A stretch of DNA of 64,000 nt from Egicoccus sp. AB-alg6-2. Its GTDB lineage: Bacteria; Actinomycetota; Nitriliruptoria; Nitriliruptorales; Nitriliruptoraceae. The stretch spans positions 62,001-126,000 of the forward strand of contig NZ_JBGUAY010000004.1 in assembly GCF_041821025.1 (NCBI RefSeq), in the 5' to 3' direction. Position numbers and translations under genes: made by a program. Positions 16,569 to 25,004 of this stretch are shown piece after piece (the first letter of the stretch is position 1; each line of letters starts with the position of its first letter). The notes below the pieces were generated by a model, which had not been told where the DNA came from, made no database searches, and saw only the letters and a program-made list of their open reading frames with translations.

Positions 16569-17780
16569 TCACACGGGCGCTTCGGAGGCAACTCGCGTGA
16601 CCAGTACTCGTCCCCCGTCGTCCGTTCTGACCAGTTCGATACGCCAACCGGCCGGCCCGCGCGGTGGCCGCCCCAGCGCGCGCCACCATGCGGGCGTGTC
16701 CAGCGGCAGGCCGTGGCTGGCGAACTCGACCGCGTCGACGTCCCGCGTCCGCAGCCACGTTCGGACCGGCTTCGGTCGTGGCGGCAGCACGGCATGGATC
16801 TCGCGGTGGTCGTACCAGGGGCTCGGCGTGGGGACGTCGTCCGCGGTCAGCAGTGCCCGTGTCTCGGCCACGCGGCGCGCACCGATCTCGGCGCCGATCT
16901 CGTCGTGAAGCCGGGCGCGGACGGCGGCCGGTGCGACCTCGATCAGCACGCCGCCGACCTCGCCGACCGGGCGGCGCAGGCGCGGTGCGTCCGTGTGCCG
17001 TGGGCGCGTGTGTCCGCCGGGGAGCAGCGTGGCACGGGCGGCGACCCCGGCGGTGCGCAGGGCGCCGGTCCATGCGACCGATTCCCGCAGCGTGCCGGCG
17101 AACTGCACGAACTCCAGTTCGGCGGCTGGAGGCAGCTCGGGATCATCGAGGTCGACCGCGGGCGAGAGCACGACCGCGAGTCCGCGCGACGAGGCGTGCC
17201 TCGCCACCAACGCGCCGACGGGTGGCAGGTGTTCGGCGAGTCGACGGATACGCCGACCGTCGGCGCGGCGGCGACCCGGGTCGGCATGGACGAGGGCACC
17301 GTCGGGGACCTCGACCGCGAGTGCATCGCCGGGCCGCGTCACCACGTCGAGGTCGAGCGCCCGGGCGTTGTGCTCGAGCAGTACCAGCCGCGCTTCGTCG
17401 AGGTCGACCGCCGTCACCGTCGCGCCGTTCTCAGCCGCCGCCAGCGCGTCACCTCCGAGACCGCTGCACAGGTCCCACACCGCCTGCCCGGCGAGTCGCC
17501 GTGTCCGCCATGCGCTGACCTCGGGATCGCTCGCCTGCTCGAGCCCTTCGCGGGTGAACAGCAACCGTTCCGCCTGTGGCCAACGGTCGCGGGCGCGTCG
17601 TCGTGCGCTGGCAGCGGCCACGACCGCTGCGGTCCGCGGCGCCGTCAGGCCCTGTCCGCGCAGCGCCGCCACCACCGCCACCTCGGTCGCGCCGGCGTCG
17701 AGTTCTGCCGTCGTCGACGCGACCAGTGCACGGCCGACGTCGACCAACCAGCGCGCCGTCCCGACATTCAGTTCTTCCAC
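16569..17780 (-). CDS. SAM-dependent methyltransferase with THUMP-like C-terminal domain
   Basis: A 403-residue class I methyltransferase. Motif I is VWDLCSGLGGDALAAA, motif II VTAVDLDEAR, and ALVHADPGRRRADGRR stands where the NPPY-type catalytic motif normally lies (DP.RR variant known in this actinobacterial family). The C-terminus (from about 330, REIHAVLPPRPKPVRTWLR) resembles the THUMP-like domain of this family. Probably modifies RNA, but the substrate is unproven. GTG/ATG choice near 17780 is fixed by MEELNVGTARW. Confidence 0.8.
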   Translation of the reverse strand: MEELNVGTARWLVDVGRALVASTTAELDAGATEVAVVAALRGQGLTAPRTAAVVAAASARRRARDRWPQAERLLFTREGLEQASDPEVSAWRTRRLAGQAVWDLCSGLGGDALAAAENGATVTAVDLDEARLVLLEHNARALDLDVVTRPGDALAVEVPDGALVHADPGRRRADGRRIRRLAEHLPPVGALVARHASSRGLAVVLSPAVDLDDPELPPAAELEFVQFAGTLRESVAWTGALRTAGVAARATLLPGGHTRPRHTDAPRLRRPVGEVGGVLIEVAPAAVRARLHDEIGAEIGARRVAETRALLTADDVPTPSPWYDHREIHAVLPPRPKPVRTWLRTRDVDAVEFASHGLPLDTPAWWRALGRPPRGPAGWRIELVRTDDGGRVLVTRVASEAPV

Positions 17781-17914
17781 GAAGCCGCGTTCCTGCTCGA
17801 TTGGCCGGCCAGATGGACCGAGACCGGTACTAGGAGGGTTGCACAGGTTTCTCTACAGTCTCCGCCGTGTACCGCCGTGGGGTGGTACGGCACCCGATGG
17901 GAGGCACGAACCCG

Positions 17915-18316
17915 ATGGCATCCGCCAAGAAGACCGCAGCCAAGAAGACGGCCGCCAAGTCGTCGGCCAAGAAGACCGCCGCGAAGAAGACCGCGGCCAC
18001 GTCGACGGCGAAGAAGACCGCAGCGAAGAAGACCGCGGCCACGTCGACGGGCAAGAAGACCGCCGCGAAGAAGACGGCCGCGAAGAAGACCGCGGCCAAG
18101 TCGTCGGCGAAGAAGACCGCAGCACGGGCGACGAGCACCGGCGGTGAGAACCTCATCGTCACCTCGAAGCTGCGTGAAGCGGTGCGGTCCCAGGACGTGC
18201 GCATGTCCTCGGATCTCGTCGAGGCCCTCAACGCCCACGTGCACGAGGTACTCACGCGCGCCGTCGCCCGGGCCAAGGGCAACGGTCGCGGCACGGTGCG
18301 CCCGAACGACCTGTAA
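17915..18316 (+). CDS. Histone-fold protein with lysine/alanine-repeat (H1-like) N-terminal tail
   Basis: A 133-residue predicted DNA-binding protein. Residues 1-72 are repeats of KKTAA broken by KSSA and TSTA/TSTG, with 22 lysines in 70 residues, like eukaryotic H1 tails or the tail of mycobacterial HupB. Residues 78-133 look like a single histone fold: IVTSKLREAVRSQDVRMSSD, a helix EALNAHVHEVLTRAVARA, and the ending GNGRGTVRPNDL, matching the R-x-S-x-D and GR-x-T-(I/V)-x-x-(D)-(I/L) signatures of archaeal and bacterial histones. No HU domain is present. ATG 17915 has GGGAGG upstream (an in-frame ATG 17897 overlaps it). Monocistronic: a strong terminator follows. Probably compacts the nucleoid. 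Confidence 0.75.
   Translation: MASAKKTAAKKTAAKSSAKKTAAKKTAATSTAKKTAAKKTAATSTGKKTAAKKTAAKKTAAKSSAKKTAARATSTGGENLIVTSKLREAVRSQDVRMSSDLVEALNAHVHEVLTRAVARAKGNGRGTVRPNDL
17924..18124 (+). repeat. Degenerate tandem repeat coding KKTAA units
   Basis: Short repeats of the type AAGAAGACCGC(A/G)GC within the histone-like gene, about twelve KKTAA-type units. They vary in third positions (AAG AAG ACC/ACG GCC/GCG/GCA), so selection on the protein is likelier than slippage alone. Confidence 0.85.
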
Positions 18317-18339
18317 CACCGGGCGAACCGCTCGACGCC

Positions 18340-18381
18340 AGGGGATGGCGTGCGACCCGCATCGGGTCCACGCCATCCCCT
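18340..18381 (+). terminator. Strong terminator after the histone-like gene
   Basis: A 13-bp perfect stem (AGGGGATGGCGTG and complement) with an inner GACCC/GGGTC stem, 24 nt after the TAA, followed by GTTCGTTGC. It isolates the histone-like gene from the PAC2 gene. Confidence 0.85.
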
Positions 18382-18463
18382 GTTCGTTGCGGGGAACCGC
18401 CCTGCGCGTGGGGGACGCAAGGTGGGGGCAGGGGGACGAGGGCGCGCCGCTACGTTTGGGCGC

Positions 18464-19363
18464 ATGGAACTCCTGCGACTCGACCCCGCCACCGACGACC
18501 TCGGGCCCGACCCCGTGCTGGTGCTCTCGTTCGACGGCTGGACCGACGCCGGTGAGGGCGGCACGGCGGCCGCGGATGCACTGCGCCAGGTCGCCGACCC
18601 GATCCGGATCGGTAGCTTCGACGGTGACGCGCTCTACGACTACCGCGACCGCCGCCCCCAGCTGAGCATCGACCGCGGGGTACTCGCGCAGCCCGTGTGG
18701 CCGGAGTTGACCGTCGAGGCGTTGCGTCCGTCCAGCGGTCCGGCGCTGATCCTGGTGACCGGCGCCGAACCCGACCTCGCCTGGCAGAAGCTCGGCCGTG
18801 ACCTGGTCGCGCTCGCCCGCCACTTCGGTGCCACCCGCTACGTCGGCCTGGGTGCGGTACCGGGCCCGATCCCCCACACCCGCCCCGTGCAGGTCCTGGC
18901 CACCTCCAACGACCTGCAGCTGCTCGAGCGCATGGGACGGCCCCACGAACCGCTGGTCGTGCCGTCGTCGTGCCAGTCGGCGATGGAGGCGCTGCTGGCG
19001 TCGGCCGGCATCACCACGCTCGGCCTGTGGGCACGCATCCCCCACTACATCGCCGGCGACTACCCCGACGGCGCCCGGGCGCTGCTCGAGCGCTTCACCG
19101 GCTACCTCGGCACACCGGTCGACCTGAGCCAGTTCGACGAGGCGGCCAGCGACAACCGTGCCAAGCTCGACCTGGCTGCCGCCTCCTCCGAGGAGGTCAC
19201 CGAGCACGTCCGCCAGCTCGAGCGCCTCTACGACGCCGAGGTCGAGGCCGAACGGCTCGCGGAGGGCGGCACCTCGGGCAGCGAACTGAGCGAGGTGCCG
19301 GTGCCCTCGGCGGACGAGCTGGCCGCGGAGATCGAGCGCTTCCTCAGCGGCCGGACGGAGTGA
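18464..19363 (+). CDS. PAC2 family protein (proteasome-assembly-chaperone-like)
   Basis: A 299-residue PAC2 (DUF75) protein. Family landmarks are VLVLSFDGWTDAGEGGTAA near 20, FDGDALYDYRDRRP with LILVTGAEPD, VGLGAVPGPIPHTRPV, and LWARIPHYIAG with YPDGARALLERF. PAC2 homologues assemble eukaryotic and archaeal proteasomes; actinobacterial members have no proven role but fit a proteasome-bearing genome. Its stop is 3 nt from the convergent dehydrogenase stop. Start ATG 18464 opens MELLRLDPA. Confidence 0.88.
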   Translation: MELLRLDPATDDLGPDPVLVLSFDGWTDAGEGGTAAADALRQVADPIRIGSFDGDALYDYRDRRPQLSIDRGVLAQPVWPELTVEALRPSSGPALILVTGAEPDLAWQKLGRDLVALARHFGATRYVGLGAVPGPIPHTRPVQVLATSNDLQLLERMGRPHEPLVVPSSCQSAMEALLASAGITTLGLWARIPHYIAGDYPDGARALLERFTGYLGTPVDLSQFDEAASDNRAKLDLAAASSEEVTEHVRQLERLYDAEVEAERLAEGGTSGSELSEVPVPSADELAAEIERFLSGRTE

Positions 19364-19366
19364 CGC

Positions 19367-20917
19367 TCAGAGGGTGAAGTCGAGGTCCGCCTCCATCTCG
19401 GCCACGTCCATCTGCGCCTTCTGCAGCTTGCCGCTGAAGTCCCAGTTCATGCTCTGCCAGCGGGTCACCTGGTCCAGCATCCAGATCCCGGACTGTCGTG
19501 CGCCGTTGCCCGACTTGCCGTTGCCGCCGAAGGGCAGGTGTGCCTCGGCGCCGGACGTGGAGTTGTTCACGCTGACCATGCCGGCCGAGACCTGCTCGCG
19601 GAACCGGAACGCGGACGTCGGGTCGTTGGTGTAGATCGCCGAGGACAGTCCGTACCCGTGGCCGTTGGCGAGCGCGATCGCCTCGTCGAAGCCGTCGAAC
19701 GTCGCGACCGGGACGACGGGGCCGAACGTCTCGTTGCGGTACAGGGCGTCCTCGGCGGTGACGCCGTCGACGATGACGGGGTGCTCGAACAACCCCTTGG
19801 ACGCGTCGCCGACGAATCCGTCACGGGGGTTGTCGGCCGTGATGCGTCCGAGCCCCTGCGAGCCCGACGTGCGGTGGTGGGGCTGGATCTCGCCGAGCCA
19901 CTTCTCGAAGCCGTCGGCGAACCGCTGCGAGATCATCGGGCCGAACAGCACCGGCTCGTACGGGTCGCCGACCGCCGCAGCCTCGACCGCGCGGGTGAAG
20001 CGCTCCAGGAAGGTGGCGTGGACCGACTCGTGGACGATCGCCACCCCGAGTGAGGTGCAACGCTGACCGGCCGTGCCGAAGCCGGAGAACAACGCGCCCT
20101 CCACCGCGAGGTCGAGGTCGGCGTCGGGCATTACGACCAGCGGGTTCTTGCCGCCGAGCTCCAGGGTCGGCGTCACCAGGTGCCGGCCGCACAGGGCCGC
20201 GATGTCCCGACCCACGGCGGACGAGCCCGTGAAGCCGACCTTGTGCAGGTGGCCGGCTTCGAGCGCCTGTTCCAGCCCGGCTGCCGTCTCCTGCCCGTCG
20301 GCGACGACGAGCTGGACGACGCCGGCCGGGATGCCCGCGGCCTCGATGCAACGCACGAAGGCGTCGGCGATCGCGGGTGCATACTCGGCGGGCTTCCACA
20401 CCACCGTGTTGCCCGCGAGCAGGGCCGGCACGAGGTACCACGAGGGCACGGCGATCGGGAAGTTGCCGGCCGTGATGACGGCCATCGTGCCGACCGGCTC
20501 ACGGAAGGTGAAGAGCTGCTTGTCCGGCATTTCGCTCGGCACGGTCTGGCCGTACAGGCGTCGCCCTTCGGAGGCGAAGAAGACGCAGGTGTCGATGACC
20601 TCCTGCACCTCGCCAAGCGCCTCGGCGTACGGCTTGCCGATCTCGCGGGTCACGAGCCGCGCGAGCGCCTCCTTGTTGTTGGCGACGATGCGTCCGAGGT
20701 CACCGATGGCGCCGCCGCGTACGGGGGCGGGCGTGGCGGCCCAGCCGTCCTGTGCCGCGGCTGCGGCGGCGGCCGCCTTCAGGAACGTGTCTGCCGTCGC
20801 GAGGTTGACGCGCCCGATGACGTCGTCGAGGTCACCCGGACTGCGCAGTTCGACCACCTCGCCACCGTCGACGGTCTCGCCGTTGATGCGTGAGCCGAGT
20901 TCGTGCAGGGTCGCCAT
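19367..20917 (-). CDS. Aldehyde dehydrogenase, probable aminoadipate-semialdehyde (piperideine-6-carboxylate) dehydrogenase
   Basis: A 516-residue NAD(P)-dependent aldehyde dehydrogenase. The catalytic Cys is in GTAGQRCTSLG, the general-base Glu in TLELGGKNPLV, with FTGSSAVGRDIA for cofactor binding and the NETFGPVVPV motif. Lying directly downstream of lysine 6-aminotransferase, it most likely oxidises alpha-aminoadipate semialdehyde to aminoadipate. ATG 20917 (MATLHELGSRING) has GGAG upstream; the longer in-frame leader is Arg-rich and unlikely. The C-terminus WDFSGKLQKAQMD is unusual but intact. Confidence 0.88.
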   Translation of the reverse strand: MATLHELGSRINGETVDGGEVVELRSPGDLDDVIGRVNLATADTFLKAAAAAAAAQDGWAATPAPVRGGAIGDLGRIVANNKEALARLVTREIGKPYAEALGEVQEVIDTCVFFASEGRRLYGQTVPSEMPDKQLFTFREPVGTMAVITAGNFPIAVPSWYLVPALLAGNTVVWKPAEYAPAIADAFVRCIEAAGIPAGVVQLVVADGQETAAGLEQALEAGHLHKVGFTGSSAVGRDIAALCGRHLVTPTLELGGKNPLVVMPDADLDLAVEGALFSGFGTAGQRCTSLGVAIVHESVHATFLERFTRAVEAAAVGDPYEPVLFGPMISQRFADGFEKWLGEIQPHHRTSGSQGLGRITADNPRDGFVGDASKGLFEHPVIVDGVTAEDALYRNETFGPVVPVATFDGFDEAIALANGHGYGLSSAIYTNDPTSAFRFREQVSAGMVSVNNSTSGAEAHLPFGGNGKSGNGARQSGIWMLDQVTRWQSMNWDFSGKLQKAQMDVAEMEADLDFTL

Positions 20918-20952
20918 GATGCTGGGCCTTTCTCCGGCGCACGGCCGTCGAG

Positions 20953-22266
20953 TCAGGAGAGGTCGGTCAGGACGCGGTCGAGCGCCGCGACGCCGTGCTC
21001 GAGTTCGTCCTCGGTCACGGTCAGCGTGGGACGGAAGCGCAGGGTCCGTTCGCCACAGCCGAGCAGGAACACGTGCTCGTCGGCGAACAGCCGCGCGGTG
21101 ACGGTGTCGCGCGTAGCGGCGTCCGGCAGGTCGAGCGCGCACATGAGTCCGCGGCCACGGACGCCGCCGACCATCGGGTGGCGCTGCGCCAATCCGTGGA
21201 GCCGGTCGAGCAGGACCTCGCCGAGCTTCGCGGCACGTTCGACGAGACCGTCACGTTCGATCACCTGCAGCATCACGGTGGCGCGCACGATGTCGGCGAG
21301 CCCGCCACCGAACGTGGAGTTGATCCGCGACGAGGTGCGGAACACGTGGCCGTCGACCTCGTCGAGTCGACCGCCGGCCATGACGCCGCACACGTGCGTC
21401 TTCTTGCCGAACGCCACGACGTCGGGGGTCAACCCGAGCTGCTGGTAGGCCCACGGCGTGCCCGTCAGCCCGACGCCGGTCTGCACCTCGTCACAGACGA
21501 ACAGCGCGTCGTGTTCGTGGGCGAGCTCCTGCAACTGCTGCAGGAACCGCGGCGAGAGGTGACGGTCGCCACCCTCGCCCTGGATCGGCTCGACCAGGAT
21601 GCAGGCGATGTCGTGCGGTGCGGCGGCGAAGGCCTCCCGGGCCTGCCGCAGCGCTTGATCCTCGGCGGCGAGGTTGGCGTCGGCGTTCGGCCCGAGCGGG
21701 AACGCGAGCGCCGGCGTGTCGATCCGTGGCCAGGCGAACTTCGGGAAGCGGGCCACCTTGTTGGGGTCGGTGTTGGTCAGGCTCATGGTGTAGCCGGTGC
21801 GCCCGTGGAACGCGCCCGACAGGTGCAGGACCTGCATGCCGAGCGCCGGGTCGCGGCCGGCTGCCTCGTTGTGGCGTGACTTGAAGTCGAAGGCGGTCTT
21901 GATCGCGTTCTCGACCGCGAGCCCGCCGCCCTCCACCAGGAACAGGTACGGCAGCGACGGATCACCGAGGACGCGCTCGAACGCGTCGACGAACGCCGCC
22001 AGTTCGACCGTGTACACGTCGGAGTTGGACGGCTTGTGCGTGGCCGCCCGTGCCAGCGACGCTTGCGTGTCCGCCGCGGTCAGCGCCGGGTGGTTCATGC
22101 CCAGCGCGTTGGACGCGAAGAACGTGAACAGGTCGAGGTAGCTCGTGCCGGTCCGCGCGTCGACCAGGCGTGCGCCGGCGCTGGCGTCGAGGTCCAGCAC
22201 GAAGTCGTAGCCGTCCACGAGCATGTGGCGACCCAGGACCTCCTGGACGCGGTCCGGCGTGATCAT
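20953..22266 (-). CDS. lat: L-lysine 6-aminotransferase
   Basis: A 437-residue class III PLP aminotransferase. MITPDRVQEVLGRHMLVDGYDFVLD and YLDLFTFFASNALGMNHPAL match the lysine epsilon-aminotransferase family (M. tuberculosis Rv3290c type). The PLP lysine is in VVAFGKKTHVCG, with SGAFHGRTGYTMSLTNT and EPIQGEGGD as fold landmarks. It transfers the lysine epsilon-amino group to 2-oxoglutarate, giving aminoadipate semialdehyde for the dehydrogenase 35 nt downstream. ATG 22266 follows GGGAG. Such genes are often stationary-phase or stress induced in relatives. Confidence 0.9.
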   Translation of the reverse strand: MITPDRVQEVLGRHMLVDGYDFVLDLDASAGARLVDARTGTSYLDLFTFFASNALGMNHPALTAADTQASLARAATHKPSNSDVYTVELAAFVDAFERVLGDPSLPYLFLVEGGGLAVENAIKTAFDFKSRHNEAAGRDPALGMQVLHLSGAFHGRTGYTMSLTNTDPNKVARFPKFAWPRIDTPALAFPLGPNADANLAAEDQALRQAREAFAAAPHDIACILVEPIQGEGGDRHLSPRFLQQLQELAHEHDALFVCDEVQTGVGLTGTPWAYQQLGLTPDVVAFGKKTHVCGVMAGGRLDEVDGHVFRTSSRINSTFGGGLADIVRATVMLQVIERDGLVERAAKLGEVLLDRLHGLAQRHPMVGGVRGRGLMCALDLPDAATRDTVTARLFADEHVFLLGCGERTLRFRPTLTVTEDELEHGVAALDRVLTDLS

Positions 22267-22357
22267 CGAGCTCCCTTCGAAGGCGTGCCGCGACGCTAGA
22301 CCCCTCCCCTCGCCCGGCGGCGGACGCATCGGCCCCCCGACCGATAGGCGCACGCGT

Positions 22358-23473
22358 TCAGCCGCGGAGTTGCTCGACGACGTGATCGACGCATGCGGTG
22401 TAGGCCTCGACGTCGGCCAGATCGACCGCCGGGAACATGCCGAGCCGCAGCTGGTTGCGTCCGAGCTTGCGGTAGGCGTCGGTGTCGAGGATGCCGTTGG
22501 CACGCAGCACGGCGTTCACCTCGTCGGCGCTGATCGTGTCGTCGAGGTCGATGGTGGCGACCACCAGCGAGCGCGCCTCGGCCTCGGCGACGAAGGGCTG
22601 GGCCCACGCGCGCGACTCGGCCCAGCGGTAGACGGCGTCGGCCTTGCGCCGCTGCTCGGCGACCACCCCGTCGAGCCCGCCGAAGGTCGCGTTCATCCAG
22701 TCGACCTGCTCCGCCGCGAGGAACACCGTGGAGACGCTGGGGGTGTTGTAGGTCTGGTGCTTGCGGCTGTTGTCCAGCGCGGTCGCGAGGTCGAGGAACG
22801 TCGGCACGTAACGATCGCTCTCGGCGATCCGCACGATGCGTTCGACGGCGGCCGGCGAGAGGATCGCCACCACGAGCCCGCCTTCGGACGCGAACCCCTT
22901 CTGCAGGCTGAAGTAGTACACGTCGGTGGCGGCGAGGTCGACAGGTAGCCCCCCGGCACCGGAGGTGGCATCCACCACGACCAGGGCGTCGTCGACCCGG
23001 CGGGGCTGCTGCATGACCCCCGTGGAGGTCTCGTTGTGGGTGAACGCCTGCACGTCGCAACCCTCGGCGGGTGATGGTGCGGGCACCGACCCGGGGTCGA
23101 CCTTCACCACGTCGGGGTCGTCGAGCCACGGCGCCGCGGCCGTCGCGGCGGCGAATTTGCCGCTGAACTCGCCGAACACGTAGTGGCGTGCGCGACGTTC
23201 GACGATGCCGAACGCGGCCGCGTCCCAGAACGCCGTCGCGCCGCCGACCGACAGCAGGATCTCGTAGCCGTCGGGGAGGTCGAACAGCGTGGCCAGGCCC
23301 TCCTGGAGGCGCCGGACCTGGTCCTTCACCCGCGGCTGCCGATGGGAGGTGCCCAACAGCTGGTCACCGACCTCCGCGAGACGTGCCAGCGCCTCCGGGC
23401 GCACCTTGGAGGGGCCGCAGCCGAAGCGCCCGTCGGCGGGCAACAGCTCGGAGGGCAGGACGAGATCGGACAT
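22358..23473 (-). CDS. serC: Phosphoserine aminotransferase
   Basis: A 371-residue class V PLP aminotransferase of the actinobacterial SerC type. FGCGPSKVRPEAL opens the domain; LGTSHRQPRVKDQVR, SVGGATAFWDAA, HNETSTGVM and the PLP lysine in YYFSLQKGFASEGG follow. It makes phosphoserine from phosphohydroxypyruvate for serine synthesis. ATG 23473 starts MSDLVLPSELLP. It lies 91 nt downstream of nothing on the same strand and is divergent from the aspartate aminotransferase gene, sharing a 146-nt promoter region. Confidence 0.93.
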   Translation of the reverse strand: MSDLVLPSELLPADGRFGCGPSKVRPEALARLAEVGDQLLGTSHRQPRVKDQVRRLQEGLATLFDLPDGYEILLSVGGATAFWDAAAFGIVERRARHYVFGEFSGKFAAATAAAPWLDDPDVVKVDPGSVPAPSPAEGCDVQAFTHNETSTGVMQQPRRVDDALVVVDATSGAGGLPVDLAATDVYYFSLQKGFASEGGLVVAILSPAAVERIVRIAESDRYVPTFLDLATALDNSRKHQTYNTPSVSTVFLAAEQVDWMNATFGGLDGVVAEQRRKADAVYRWAESRAWAQPFVAEAEARSLVVATIDLDDTISADEVNAVLRANGILDTDAYRKLGRNQLRLGMFPAVDLADVEAYTACVDHVVEQLRG

Positions 23474-23619
23474 GGGGCGTGCCTCCGGGCGCAGGGCGGT
23501 CGGCGACGCACCGACCGGGGCGGACGAGTCAACCCGCTCCGCCGAGATGACGCCAACCGCACGGTGGATAGGCTCGCAACCGGCCTCCGCCCCACCGATC
23601 CCCCCGAAGTGAGCTTGCC

Positions 23620-24810
23620 GTGGCCCTCTCCCGCCGCATCGCCGAGATGGAAGCGTCACCGACCATGGCGGTCGACGCCAAGGCCAAGGCCCTGAAGGCC
23701 GCCGGGGAACCGGTCATCGGCTTCGGCGCCGGCGAGCCCGACTTCCCCACGCCCGCCAACATCGTCGAGGCGGCCCGGCGTGCCGCCGCCGACCCGGCCA
23801 CGCACCGCTACTCCCCCGCCGGCGGACTGCCGGCCCTCAAGGAGGCGATCGTCCGGCGGACCGCCGAGGACTCGGGCATCGAGGTCGACCCCGGGCAGAT
23901 CACGGTCACCAACGGCGGCAAGCACGCGCTGTACAACGTGTTCATGACACTCGTCGATCCTGGTGACGAGGTGCTCGTCCCCGCGCCGTACTGGGTCAGC
24001 TACCCGGAGCAGGTCAAGCTGGCCGGTGGCACGCCGGTCGCCGTGCCGACGACCAAGGACACCGGGTTCCGTGCCGGCGTCGAGCTGCTCGAACGGCACC
24101 GCACGCCACGCACCAAGGCCCTGGTCTTCGTCTCGCCCTCCAACCCCACCGGTGCGGTCTACCCGCGCGACGAGATCGAGGCGGTCGGTCGCTGGGCGGC
24201 CGAGCACGGGATCTGGGTCATCACCGACGAGATCTACCAGCACCTGGTCTACGGGGACGCCAGCTTCGCCTCGCTGCCGGCACTCGTACCCGAGGCCGCC
24301 GAGCGCACCGTCCTGGTCAACGGCGTCGCCAAGACCTACGCGATGACGGGATGGCGGATCGGCTGGTCGATCGCCCCCATCGAGGTGGCGAAGGGCATCG
24401 ACAAGCTGCAGAGCCAGGTCACGTCGAACGTCGCCAACATCGCGCAGCACGCCGCCATCGAGGCGCTCACCGGTCCGCAGGACGCCGTGGCGACGATGCG
24501 TGAGGCGTTCGACCGTCGGCGACGGTTCGCCGTCGAACGCCTCTCGGAGATCCCCGGGGTCGAGGTCGTCGAACCCGAGGGCGCGTTCTACGTGTTCCCC
24601 TCCTTCGAGGGCGTCCTCGGCGGCGCGTTCGCCGGTCGGCGCATCGAGACCACCCTCGAGCTCGCCGAGGTCCTGCTCGAGGAGGCCAAGGTCGCGCTGG
24701 TGCCCGGCGAGGCCTTCGGCGCGCCGGGGTACGCCCGACTGTCGTACGCGCTCGGTGACGACGACCTCGCCGAGGGCATCGACCGCATCGCGAAGTTCCT
24801 GGCCGGCTGA
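23620..24810 (+). CDS. aspC: Aspartate aminotransferase (class I)
   Basis: A 396-residue class I aminotransferase of the Thermus-type (Igamma) aspartate group. Motifs: [54 protein letters not shown], and the PLP lysine in [16 protein letters not shown]; the substrate-binding Arg lies in ARLSYALG. It interconverts aspartate and oxaloacetate. The GTG start at 23620 ([16 protein letters not shown]) fits the family start exactly. Divergent from serC. Confidence 0.92.
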   Translation: MALSRRIAEMEASPTMAVDAKAKALKAAGEPVIGFGAGEPDFPTPANIVEAARRAAADPATHRYSPAGGLPALKEAIVRRTAEDSGIEVDPGQITVTNGGKHALYNVFMTLVDPGDEVLVPAPYWVSYPEQVKLAGGTPVAVPTTKDTGFRAGVELLERHRTPRTKALVFVSPSNPTGAVYPRDEIEAVGRWAAEHGIWVITDEIYQHLVYGDASFASLPALVPEAAERTVLVNGVAKTYAMTGWRIGWSIAPIEVAKGIDKLQSQVTSNVANIAQHAAIEALTGPQDAVATMREAFDRRRRFAVERLSEIPGVEVVEPEGAFYVFPSFEGVLGGAFAGRRIETTLELAEVLLEEAKVALVPGEAFGAPGYARLSYALGDDDLAEGIDRIAKFLAG

Positions 24811-24824
24811 CCGGCCAGCGCTAC

Positions 24825-25004
24825 TCAGCCGTCGACGTCGTCGCGCACGATGCGGCGCACCAGCGGCCAGGCGAGCACGCCGGCCAGCCAGGCGGTCACC
24901 GTGGGTGTGCCCTGTCGGCGGAGCAGCAGCGCGGTCCGCAGTCCCATGCCGACGTAGAGCAGCAGGCCGAGCACGACGACGGCGACGAGCCAGTTGGTCG
25001 TCAT
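24825..25004 (-). CDS. Small two-helix membrane protein after the importer permease
   Basis: A 59-residue protein. MTTNWLVAVVVLGLLLYVGMG is a membrane helix; TVTAWLAGVLAWPLVRRIV may be a second, and the end is charged. ATG 25004 overlaps the permease stop (ATGA), so it is translated with the BMP importer. Unknown family; perhaps an accessory part of the importer or an unrelated small membrane protein. Confidence 0.7.
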   Translation of the reverse strand: MTTNWLVAVVVLGLLLYVGMGLRTALLLRRQGTPTVTAWLAGVLAWPLVRRIVRDDVDG

